64,000 bases of DNA from an uncultured Pelagibacteraceae bacterium (GTDB taxonomy: Bacteria > Pseudomonadota > Alphaproteobacteria > Pelagibacterales > Pelagibacteraceae): NCBI GenBank assembly GCA_902622805.1, contig CACNRG010000004.1:18720-82719 (forward strand). The letters run 5' to 3'. Below the pieces are notes generated by a model. It did no database searches and was not told the origin of the DNA. It saw only the letters and a program-made list of their open reading frames with translations. This document shows, piece by piece, positions 10,000 through 17,930 of the stretch (position 1 is its first letter; each line of letters begins with the position of its first letter). The translations under genes were made by a program, and so were the position numbers.

Positions 10000-10485
10000 A
10001 TGGTAATTTGGATTATTGGTTTATCAGGAAGTGGCAAAACATATTTAGCAAAAAAAATTTTTAAAGAACTTGCAAGAAAAAACAAAAAATGTTTTTTAGT
10101 TGATGGTGACGTAGTAAGAAAATATATTTCATATGATTTAGGTTATTCAATTAAAGACAGAAAAATGAATTCTAAAATCATTACTGATTTATGTAAATTT
10201 TTAGAAATAAATGGATATATCGTAATTTGCTCAATTTTATCTATTTTTCCTATGCATCAAAAAAATAACAGAAAAAAATTTAGTAAATATATTCAAATTT
10301 ATTTAAAATCTGATCTTACTAAATTGATTAAGATAAATTCTAAAAAAGTTTATTCAAAAAAAAATGTTGTTGGGAAAGATATAAAGTTTCCCATTCCTTA
10401 TAAATCCCATTTCATTTTAGATAGATCAAATCTTAAAAAATATAAATATTACTACAGTAAAATTTTAGACAAAATTAGCAAATAA
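10000..10485 (+). CDS. Adenylylsulfate (APS) kinase-like protein
   Basis: 161 residues. The Walker A motif is GLSGSGKT (7-14), then LVDGDVVRKYI and LGYSIKDRKMN, which match LDGDNVRxxL and LGFSxxDRxxN of CysC. The family phosphorylates APS to PAPS, the sulfate donor for the sulfotransferase encoded divergently 123 bases away. The protein is shorter than usual CysC and the C-terminal region is poorly matched. An alternative is a nucleotide-diphospho-sugar or phosphoramidate kinase; proteins annotated as APS kinases in Campylobacter capsule loci phosphorylate cytidine diphosphoramidate. I therefore leave the symbol blank. The 9877-9999 gap is almost pure A/T and shows no clear promoter. Confidence 0.7.
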   Translation: MVIWIIGLSGSGKTYLAKKIFKELARKNKKCFLVDGDVVRKYISYDLGYSIKDRKMNSKIITDLCKFLEINGYIVICSILSIFPMHQKNNRKKFSKYIQIYLKSDLTKLIKINSKKVYSKKNVVGKDIKFPIPYKSHFILDRSNLKKYKYYYSKILDKISK

Positions 10486-10559
10486 AGGTAATTATTTTTT
10501 ACTTGAATAATTAAATTTTCTATGTGTAGTAGATATAAAGATTCATAATTTTTAAAAAC

Positions 10560-11246
10560 ATGGATAATTTAATCACACTTGCACAAGAGGAACAAATAGT
10601 AAGAAATATCACTCTTATTCAATTTACTATTTCATTATTTTTGTCACTTATCCTGAATTTAATTTTAGCAAAATTTTACAAGTATTTTAATGATAGCTAT
10701 TCCAATCCTACATCTGTAATTGAGACAATTGTTTTAGTGGGTATTATAATAACATTGATTATGGTAATTATTGGTTCAAACATAGCTCGAGCCTTTGCTC
10801 TAGTGGGAGCAATGTCGATAGTAAGATTTAGGAACCCTTTAAAAAATCCCAAAGATTTAGTTTACATTTTTGCATCTATAGCAATTGGAATGGCTTGTGG
10901 AACCTTTTTTTATGAGTATGCAATTATATTTTTAGTTATATTCATTATAGGAAACTATATTTTGAAGGGTTCAAAATCTACAAAAGAAAATAAAAATTTT
11001 AGAATTATTAAAATTAAGATAAAGTTAGAAGATAATAACTTTTTAAAAAGTTTATTTACTAAACACAAACTAAATGAAAAATTAATAAATTCCTCAAGCT
11101 TTTCCTACAATGAAGAACAATATTTAGATCAAGTATTTGAAATAAATTTTAAAAATGAAAAAGATTATGATGAATTTTTAAATATTATTAATAGTAAAAA
11201 AATTGAATATAACACTTTATTAGGTGAAGCTAATTCTGGTATTTAA
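10560..11246 (+). CDS. DUF4956 membrane protein
   Basis: 228 residues with four predicted membrane segments (about 20-38, 57-73, 102-115, 118-136) and a soluble C-terminal domain of about 90 residues. The conserved DUF4956 stretch is ALVGAMSIVRFRNPLKNPKD (80-99), with basic residues next to the membrane. No biochemical function is established for this family. Its stop shares one base with the ATG of the CotH-like gene, which in turn abuts the VTC-domain gene, so the three are almost certainly one transcription unit. DUF4956 proteins are, as I recall, often encoded beside VTC-domain proteins in bacteria; a role in housing or exporting a polymer is a guess. Confidence 0.8.
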   Translation: MDNLITLAQEEQIVRNITLIQFTISLFLSLILNLILAKFYKYFNDSYSNPTSVIETIVLVGIIITLIMVIIGSNIARAFALVGAMSIVRFRNPLKNPKDLVYIFASIAIGMACGTFFYEYAIIFLVIFIIGNYILKGSKSTKENKNFRIIKIKIKLEDNNFLKSLFTKHKLNEKLINSSSFSYNEEQYLDQVFEINFKNEKDYDEFLNIINSKKIEYNTLLGEANSGI

Positions 11247-13936
11247 TGCTATTAAGAATTTTGGTATCAACAATAGTTTTAATTTTTGTTTTATTATCAT
11301 TTTTAGTTCATGATAATTATAAAAACTTATATAAATATCGTGATTTTTCTTATCCCTCCAGTTTAAAAAGAGATTTAATTTTTGAGGCTCTTTTAGATAC
11401 CAGATCTGACATCTATCGTACCTTTGATAAATTTTACTATAATGAGAATGATGAAAATAATATTAATAAAGTTTTTTTAAATATAAATAAAAAAGGTAAC
11501 TTTGAAAAAGCGAGAGATTATTGGCATGACAAAACTTTATTGGGAGACTTAACTAAAAATAATTATTTTCCTTCTACTATCAATTTTGACTCCACTAACA
11601 ATATATTTCAAAAATCTCAATTTAGATTTAGAGGTAAAAGTGATTGGCATTTAAGAATAGAAAAACCATCTTTAAGAGTCAAATTAAGGCATTATGAAAA
11701 TTACAATATGATGAAACACTTAAATTTAACTTTTCCAGAAGGAAGAGGGATTATTGAAAATTATTATGCAGATTTAATTTCAAGAAAAATTGGTTTAATT
11801 GGTCACTATGGTGAATTAGTTGAACTTTATATAAACAATTTGAACTTTGGAGTTTATCATTTGCATTCAAGAGAAGATGAGAACTTGATTAGAATAAATA
11901 AAAGAATGCCTGGACCTATATTATCTGGACAAAATTTAAAAATTGATAAATGGAATATTGATGATTTTAAGATAGTAAATCTAGAGAGTATTTCAAGAAA
12001 CAAAGATATTTTTCATAAAATGATTAATGAAATAAATAAACCAAACAAAGATATCGAGGATTGGAATAGATTGTGGAAACTCATCAACTTTGAACAAACA
12101 GCTAAACATGTAGCTTTAAATGCAATTCTATTGAATTTACATAATGATTATTGGCATAATCATGAATTTTTTTATGATAAAACTCTTGGAAGAATAGAAC
12201 CAATATTAAATGATACATTATCACTTGGAACATATGTTTACCCAAGAGGCTATGATAGATTTTCTTTTAAAACATTTATGAGTGAAGAAAAGGCAGATCA
12301 TAGAATACCTATAAATCAAAAAACAAACCCTTTTTTTAATAAAATTATTTCTGATACAAATTTTTATCATAGAAAGAACCAGATAATTTTATCTTTAATT
12401 AATGATCAATTAAGTGTTAAGAATCAATCAAAACTTATATCAAATATTTATAATCATATTGATAATGCCGTTTATAGAGATAAGCATAAAAGATATTTAG
12501 CTCAGAGATTAAATGGTCCCCAAATAGCAAAATCTTCAAACTATGAATATGAAATTTATAAAAAGAATATTTTTGAATTTATAAAAAAAAGAAATTTATT
12601 TCTTAAAGATAAATTAAGTGAAAATTCACTATTGTTCAGTTTAATTGAATTAAAAGAATTCCAAAATCAAAAGTTTATTAAAATTCAATATAAAGGTGAA
12701 TTACCATTAGAATTAGAAAAAACATTTTCGAATGAAATAAAACTTTATGTGCCTTCAAGTAAAAAATTTATGAAACCTGATTTTGAATATATTACATTTC
12801 ATACCGGTTTAGAAATAATTAGAAATAATGATATGTTTACTAATGCTAAATTAGGAAAAGATATTTTTCATGATCATCACTATGTTCCAGCTTATCAAAC
12901 TTATTTATTAAAAGTAGATGACAATTTTGATAAAAATAAATTTAAAAATCTGCTTCAAAGTAAAAAGAATGTTAATTTTGAAGAAATTTTAATAGATAAA
13001 CAATTATCAATAAATGATATCGAATATAATAAATCTACTATACATGTTTGGAATAAAGAGAAACCTTTGAAACAAGATATTGTTTTTGAGAAAGGTGATC
13101 ACGATATAAAAGAAGATATTTTTGTTAATAAAAATCAAAGATTGATTATTAAAGATGGCTCAAATCTTTTTTTATGGCCTGGTGTATCAATTTTTTCAGA
13201 GGGTAAAGTTAATATAGATGGAAATCAGTTGGGTGTTGTTTTAAAAAATAAATTTTCAAATCAACCATGGGGAAATTTATCTATTATTGGTGAGCACACA
13301 AATGGAAGCTATATAAAGAATACTACTATTAAAGGTGGATCAGCAAAAGATATTGATAATATTCTTTTTTCAGGAATGATTAATTTTTTTTGGAACAAAG
13401 ATATTTTATTAAAAGATTTAATTATTAGTAATAATTCAATAGGAGATGATACAATTCATTTCACAAAAAGCCATGGTAATATAATTAATTTAGAAATTTC
13501 CAACTGTCTCAGCGACTGCATTGATATGGACCATTCAATTTATGAGATTGAAAATCTAATTTGTACTGATAGTTTAAATGATGGTCTTGATTTAATGGAG
13601 TCAATAGTGAGTGCAAATAATCTCAATTTTTCGAAAAATATGGATAAATCAATTTCAGTTGGTGAGGCCTCTAAATTAACCGTTAATAAAATAACAATTA
13701 CGGAGTCAAATATTGGTGTAGCATCAAAAGATGATTCGAATGTTGATCTTACCAATGTAATGATTGAAAATTCAAATATTGGTTTAGATTCTTACAGAAA
13801 AAATACTAGATATAAATCATCTGGCAAAATTAGTTTAAAAGATTATAAATTAATTAATAATAAATTAGATCTTAAATTTATAGATCCATCTAATATTAAT
13901 TTTAATTTTAAAGAGTTAAATTACATTAAAAATTAA
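11246..13936 (+). CDS. CotH-like kinase with C-terminal parallel beta-helix
   Basis: 896 residues. An N-terminal signal anchor (residues 3-22) puts the rest outside the cytoplasm. Residues of about 120-400 match the CotH kinase family: KPSLRVKLR (140-148), NNLNFGVYHLHSRED (197-211), HNDYWHNHEFFYD (299-311) and LNDTLSLG (321-328). Spore-coat CotH is an atypical protein kinase in Bacillus. From about residue 630 to 880 the sequence becomes a series of short strands rich in N, D, I and S (for example GVASKDDSNVDLTNVMIENS), the look of a right-handed parallel beta-helix. It begins one base inside the DUF4956 stop and ends one base inside the VTC gene. The target it might phosphorylate is unknown. 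Confidence 0.8.
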   Translation: MLLRILVSTIVLIFVLLSFLVHDNYKNLYKYRDFSYPSSLKRDLIFEALLDTRSDIYRTFDKFYYNENDENNINKVFLNINKKGNFEKARDYWHDKTLLGDLTKNNYFPSTINFDSTNNIFQKSQFRFRGKSDWHLRIEKPSLRVKLRHYENYNMMKHLNLTFPEGRGIIENYYADLISRKIGLIGHYGELVELYINNLNFGVYHLHSREDENLIRINKRMPGPILSGQNLKIDKWNIDDFKIVNLESISRNKDIFHKMINEINKPNKDIEDWNRLWKLINFEQTAKHVALNAILLNLHNDYWHNHEFFYDKTLGRIEPILNDTLSLGTYVYPRGYDRFSFKTFMSEEKADHRIPINQKTNPFFNKIISDTNFYHRKNQIILSLINDQLSVKNQSKLISNIYNHIDNAVYRDKHKRYLAQRLNGPQIAKSSNYEYEIYKKNIFEFIKKRNLFLKDKLSENSLLFSLIELKEFQNQKFIKIQYKGELPLELEKTFSNEIKLYVPSSKKFMKPDFEYITFHTGLEIIRNNDMFTNAKLGKDIFHDHHYVPAYQTYLLKVDDNFDKNKFKNLLQSKKNVNFEEILIDKQLSINDIEYNKSTIHVWNKEKPLKQDIVFEKGDHDIKEDIFVNKNQRLIIKDGSNLFLWPGVSIFSEGKVNIDGNQLGVVLKNKFSNQPWGNLSIIGEHTNGSYIKNTTIKGGSAKDIDNILFSGMINFFWNKDILLKDLIISNNSIGDDTIHFTKSHGNIINLEISNCLSDCIDMDHSIYEIENLICTDSLNDGLDLMESIVSANNLNFSKNMDKSISVGEASKLTVNKITITESNIGVASKDDSNVDLTNVMIENSNIGLDSYRKNTRYKSSGKISLKDYKLINNKLDLKFIDPSNINFNFKELNYIKN

Positions 13937-14625
13937 TGAACTACTTCGAAAGATTTGAAAAAAAATTCTTAATTACATTAGATCAAAAAGAAAAAATAAA
14001 AAATAAGTTTAGTAATATTTTTATTTCAGAATTTAAAAGAGGCTATAGTTGTTATTCATTATATTTTGATGATCTAAATTTTTCTACTTTAAAACAAAAA
14101 CAAGAAGGCCTAACCGAAAGACATAAGATAAGACTTAGAGGCTATTTTCATGATATGAAAGATAAAATTAAACAATGGCATCTTGAAATAAAGTCAAAAA
14201 AAAATAATATAGTAAAAAAAAAGAAAATTACTTTTGGAAATCACGAGGTTAAGCAAAATTTACTAAAAAAAAATTATTCTTTTTTTACAAAAAATTTTTT
14301 TGAGACATCAAGAACATATTACCAACCTACTTATATAACATTTTATCATAGAGATGCATTGATTAGTAATATTTTACCTCATTGTAGAATTACATTTGAC
14401 ACAAACATAAGATGCTTTAAATACAGTAATGATTTATTTGGAAAAACAAACATTAACCAAAACTATATTTTAAATCCAAATAGAATATTACTTGAACTAA
14501 AATATACAAATTTTTTACCTAAATTTATTTCTGATTATTTTGTTCATTTAAATCTTGAACAAGTTACTTTTTCAAAATATGTCGATGGTTATGAGCAATA
14601 TAGAATAAATCCAATTAATACTTAA
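13936..14625 (+). CDS. VTC-domain (polyphosphate polymerase-type) protein
   Basis: 229 residues forming a single VTC-type tunnel domain. The basic and acidic residues that line the tunnel in yeast Vtc4 have plausible counterparts: ERxKIRLR-like RHKIRLR (62-68), HLEIK (82-86), YHRDA with Arg139, RITFD (151-155), LLELKY with Glu187 and Lys189, and FSKY with Lys214. Vtc4 makes inorganic polyphosphate from ATP; bacterial members are largely uncharacterised. There is no membrane segment or SPX domain, so it is probably cytosolic or held by the DUF4956 protein. It is translationally coupled to the CotH-like gene. Confidence 0.85.
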   Translation: MNYFERFEKKFLITLDQKEKIKNKFSNIFISEFKRGYSCYSLYFDDLNFSTLKQKQEGLTERHKIRLRGYFHDMKDKIKQWHLEIKSKKNNIVKKKKITFGNHEVKQNLLKKNYSFFTKNFFETSRTYYQPTYITFYHRDALISNILPHCRITFDTNIRCFKYSNDLFGKTNINQNYILNPNRILLELKYTNFLPKFISDYFVHLNLEQVTFSKYVDGYEQYRINPINT

Positions 14626-14677
14626 TCCTGAATAAAAAAAGTTTGTAAATTTTAAGTAAATAATATTTAATAGTTTT

Positions 14678-15676
14678 ATGAGCACTGTTTCATTATCTTT
14701 AGAAGAAATTTTTGATTTAGCTAAAAAAACCTTATTAGCTAATGGTTGCGATGACGAAACCGCATTAATATTATCTGAATTGATAAAAAATGCTGAAAGA
14801 GATGGTTCTGTATCTCATGGTTTATTTAGATTACCTGCTTATGTTTCTGGTCTTAAAAGTGGAAAAATAAATGGGAAAGGTAGACCAGAAGTTAAGAAAA
14901 TTTCATCATCAGTTATCAAAGTATTAGGAAATAATTGTCTTGCTCCAGTAGTTCTTTCAAAAGGAATTCCGGAACTTATTAAAACTGCGAAAGAAAATGG
15001 TGTTGCAGTATTAGCAATTACTAATTCTCATCATATGGCTGCTATGTGGCCTGAAACAGAAAAATTAGCAGAAAACGGTCTTGTTGCATTTGCTTGCACT
15101 TCATATAAACCCGCAGTTGCTCCTGCAGGTGCTTCTAAAGCATTATTCGGAACTAATCCAATTTCATTTGCTTGGCCAAGACCTGAAAAAACTCCTGTCG
15201 TTTATGATATGGCAACTGCATCAATGGCTATGGGTGAAGTACAAGTTGCTAAAAGAGAGGGTCACGAAGTACCTCTTGGAACAGGACTTACTAAAGATGG
15301 AAAGGAGACAACCAAACCAGACGAAATAATAGATGGAGGTGTATTATTACCATTTGGAGGTTACAAAGGATCTGCTATTGCAATGATGGTTGAATTATTA
15401 GCTGGAGCATTAGTTGGTGATAATTTTAGTTATGAAACAGCAGCGAAAGATAATAATGATGGTGGTCCTCCAAGTGGGGGAGAATTTATTTTAGCTATCT
15501 GTCCTGATAAAACAGCAGGAACAGAATGGCAAAAACATTCAGAAGAATTTTTTAAAAAGATGAAATCAATGGGTGAAGTAAGATTACCTGGAGAAAGACG
15601 TCATAAGAATAGAATAGATACAGGCCCAAGAAATATTAACGAAGAATTAGTAAATAAAATTAAATCTTTAAGCTAA
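14678..15676 (+). CDS. Ldh_2-family NAD(P)-dependent oxidoreductase
   Basis: 332 residues of the malate/L-lactate dehydrogenase (Ldh_2) family, unrelated to classical Rossmann dehydrogenases. Seen are SVSHGLFRLPAYVSGLKSG near the N-terminus with the family His, ITNSHHMAAMWPETEKLAENG, ALFGTNPISFAWP and LLPFGGYKGSAIAMMVELL. The SHGLFRL and SHHMAAMW forms resemble delta1-piperideine-2-carboxylate/delta1-pyrroline-2-carboxylate reductases (DpkA) more than malate dehydrogenases, so a role in lysine or proline-type imino acid metabolism is likely but not proven. It stands alone on its strand after the VTC gene and overlaps the convergent xthA by 9 bases. Confidence 0.82.
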   Translation: MSTVSLSLEEIFDLAKKTLLANGCDDETALILSELIKNAERDGSVSHGLFRLPAYVSGLKSGKINGKGRPEVKKISSSVIKVLGNNCLAPVVLSKGIPELIKTAKENGVAVLAITNSHHMAAMWPETEKLAENGLVAFACTSYKPAVAPAGASKALFGTNPISFAWPRPEKTPVVYDMATASMAMGEVQVAKREGHEVPLGTGLTKDGKETTKPDEIIDGGVLLPFGGYKGSAIAMMVELLAGALVGDNFSYETAAKDNNDGGPPSGGEFILAICPDKTAGTEWQKHSEEFFKKMKSMGEVRLPGERRHKNRIDTGPRNINEELVNKIKSLS

Positions 15677-16444
15677 AATAATCTCAATTGGTGTATGATC
15701 TGAGGGCTTTTCTCTTCCACGTGGTTCTTTATTTATATTAATATTTTTTATGTTTTCTAAAATTGAGTTTGATACCAAAAAGTGATCTATACGCATTCCA
15801 TTATTTTTTTGCCAAGCACCTCTCATATAATCCCAAAAAGTATATCCTTCTTTGTCAACATTAAAATGACGATAAACATCGTTAAAACCAAGATTAATCA
15901 TTTCCCTAAATTTTTTTCTTATTTCAAGTCGGTATAAAGCATCGTCTTCAAAATTTTTAACATTATATACATCTTCAGCTGATGGAATGATGTTAAAATC
16001 ACCAGCTAAAATAATTTTAGAATTTTTTTTTGTTAAAGTTTTTAATTGTTTTATTAATTTATCAAGCCAATTTTTTTTATAATTATATTTTTCTGTATCT
16101 ACAGGATTACCATTAGGGGTATAAATATTAATTAATTGTATATTTTTTTTCTTATATTCAAATTCAGCTGAAATTATTCTCGATTGCTTTAACTTATCCT
16201 TAATTAAATCTGTTTTGACATTTTTTAATTTATTTTTTGATATAATTGCAACACCATTATAACTTTTTTGACCAAAAACATGACTTTCATAGTCCATTGA
16301 GGAAAAATCATCATACGGAAAATTAATATCCTCAGTTTTGATTTCCTGCATCATTAAAATATCAGGTTTATATTTTAATAAATAGCTTTTGATGTTTTCA
16401 ATTCTTGCTCTTACAGAGTTTACATTCCAGGATGAAATGAGCAT
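15668..16444 (-). CDS. xthA: Exodeoxyribonuclease III
   Basis: 258 residues if started at the ATG whose first base overlaps the erpA stop (16444), giving MLISSWNVNSVRARI, the canonical start of the family; ten more codons upstream would lie inside erpA. The motifs of the endonuclease/exonuclease/phosphatase fold are all visible: NVNSVR, MQEIK with the metal-binding Glu, AGDFNIIP and the terminal SDHTPI with the catalytic His. It cleaves at abasic sites in base-excision repair and degrades 3' ends. The pairing with erpA on the minus strand is seen in other alphaproteobacteria. Confidence 0.95.
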   Translation of the reverse strand: MLISSWNVNSVRARIENIKSYLLKYKPDILMMQEIKTEDINFPYDDFSSMDYESHVFGQKSYNGVAIISKNKLKNVKTDLIKDKLKQSRIISAEFEYKKKNIQLINIYTPNGNPVDTEKYNYKKNWLDKLIKQLKTLTKKNSKIILAGDFNIIPSAEDVYNVKNFEDDALYRLEIRKKFREMINLGFNDVYRHFNVDKEGYTFWDYMRGAWQKNNGMRIDHFLVSNSILENIKNININKEPRGREKPSDHTPIEIILA

Positions 16445-16761
16445 TAAAGCGAGAAAGAAACTCCACAACCACATGAAGATTTGGTTTGCGGATTAGAAAT
16501 TTTGAATTGTTCACCAATTAGTTCAGAAACATAATCAATCTCAGACCCTTTAAGTAAATCAGCTGAAGTTTTATCAATTAAAATATTTTGGTAATTTAAA
16601 TCGTCATCTTTTTTTGATTTGTCAAAAGTAAATTCATATTGAAAACCAGAACATCCACCACCTTTAATAGCGATTCTGAAGAATGATCCTTTATCTTTTT
16701 TTGATAACAAATTATCTATTTGTTTTAAAGCTTTATCCGTAAATTTAATTTCTTTAATCAT
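16444..16761 (-). CDS. erpA: Iron-sulfur cluster insertion protein, HesB/IscA/ErpA family
   Basis: 105 residues of the A-type carrier family. The three cluster cysteines are present: Cys37 in GGGCSGFQ and Cys97/Cys99 in SSCGCGVSF at the C-terminus. Such proteins pass Fe-S clusters to target enzymes. ErpA is preferred over IscA because no isc or suf genes are adjacent, but the two are hard to separate by eye. First gene of a two-gene minus-strand unit with xthA; it is divergent from dgt across 50 bases that must hold both promoters. Confidence 0.9.
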   Translation of the reverse strand: MIKEIKFTDKALKQIDNLLSKKDKGSFFRIAIKGGGCSGFQYEFTFDKSKKDDDLNYQNILIDKTSADLLKGSEIDYVSELIGEQFKISNPQTKSSCGCGVSFSL

Positions 16762-16811
16762 GTCTGAACACTGGTATTACTAATATAATACTAAATTATT
16801 TAAATTAAAGG

Positions 16812-17930
16812 ATGAAAAAAGACACTTTGTTAGGCGTATTTAAAAGTAAAGGTAGACTTAATAAAGAAGCTAATTCAAAATACAGATCTCCTTTTCAACG
16901 TGATAGAGATCGTATAATTCACAGCGCATCATTTAGAAGATTAAAGCATAAAACCCAAGTATTTGTTAATACTGAAGGGGATCATTTTAGGACCAGAATC
17001 ACACATTCAATTGAAGTTGCTCAAATAGCAAGATCAATTACTAAGTATTTAAAATTAAATGAAGATTTAGCTGAAACTTTAAGTCTTGCTCATGATTTAG
17101 GACATACGCCATTTGGTCATGCAGGAGAAGATGCTCTAGATGAATGTATGCAAGATTATGGAGGTTTTGATCATAATCTTCAGACACTAAGAATAGTTAT
17201 GTTTTTAGAGAATAAATATTTTAAATTTGCTGGACTAAACTTAACTCTTGAAACTTTAGAAGGACTTTTAAAACATAACGGACCAGTAGATGATTTAGGT
17301 ATGGTGAATAAACTAATAGGTTTAAAAGTTTTCAAAAATAAGATTAATTTTAATACTTATCCATCATTAGAAGCTCAAATATCAGCTATATCAGATGATA
17401 TTGCATATAATAATCATGATATTCAGGATGGAATTAAAGCCAATTTATTTAAACTTGAGGAATTAGTTGAAATAGATTTTTTTAATAACATTTATCAAAA
17501 ATATAAAAAAAAAATTAATAAAAAAAATTATAAAATTACCATTTACCAAATCATAAGAGACTCAATAGATATTATGATTAGAGACTTATTAAGGAATACG
17601 GAAAAAAATATTAGAAAATTTAAAATTAAGTCATTAAAAGATGTATCAAAATCAAATCAATTAATTGTTTCTTTCTCAGATAAAATACAAAATTCAGAAC
17701 AAAAAATCAGAGCATTTTTAAGACATAGAATGTATGACAATAAATCAGTGCTAAGTAAGAATCAAAGAGGCAAAATGATAATTAAGAAATTATTCAAAAT
17801 AATTAAATCAAATCCCAGAAAATTTCTGACTAAAGAGCAATTGACTAAAGACAAATATAGAGCTATTTCAGATTTTATATCTGGTATGACAGATAGATAT
17901 GCAATTAACCTTTATAACGATAATAAATGA
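16812..17930 (+). CDS. dgt: Deoxyguanosinetriphosphate triphosphohydrolase-like protein
   Basis: 372 residues of the HD superfamily. Metal-binding residues are seen in RTRITHSIEVAQIARSI and in LAHDLGHTPFGHAGEDALD (the HD pair), and the N-terminal RSPFQRDRDRIIHSASFRRL is the usual dGTPase-like opening. The family hydrolyses dNTPs to nucleosides and triphosphate, helping to control dNTP pools. The ATG is preceded directly by AAAGG with no spacer, an unusually close ribosome-binding site. It overlaps argS by four bases (ATGA). The erpA-dgt-argS neighbourhood is common in Alphaproteobacteria. Confidence 0.93.
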   Translation: MKKDTLLGVFKSKGRLNKEANSKYRSPFQRDRDRIIHSASFRRLKHKTQVFVNTEGDHFRTRITHSIEVAQIARSITKYLKLNEDLAETLSLAHDLGHTPFGHAGEDALDECMQDYGGFDHNLQTLRIVMFLENKYFKFAGLNLTLETLEGLLKHNGPVDDLGMVNKLIGLKVFKNKINFNTYPSLEAQISAISDDIAYNNHDIQDGIKANLFKLEELVEIDFFNNIYQKYKKKINKKNYKITIYQIIRDSIDIMIRDLLRNTEKNIRKFKIKSLKDVSKSNQLIVSFSDKIQNSEQKIRAFLRHRMYDNKSVLSKNQRGKMIIKKLFKIIKSNPRKFLTKEQLTKDKYRAISDFISGMTDRYAINLYNDNK

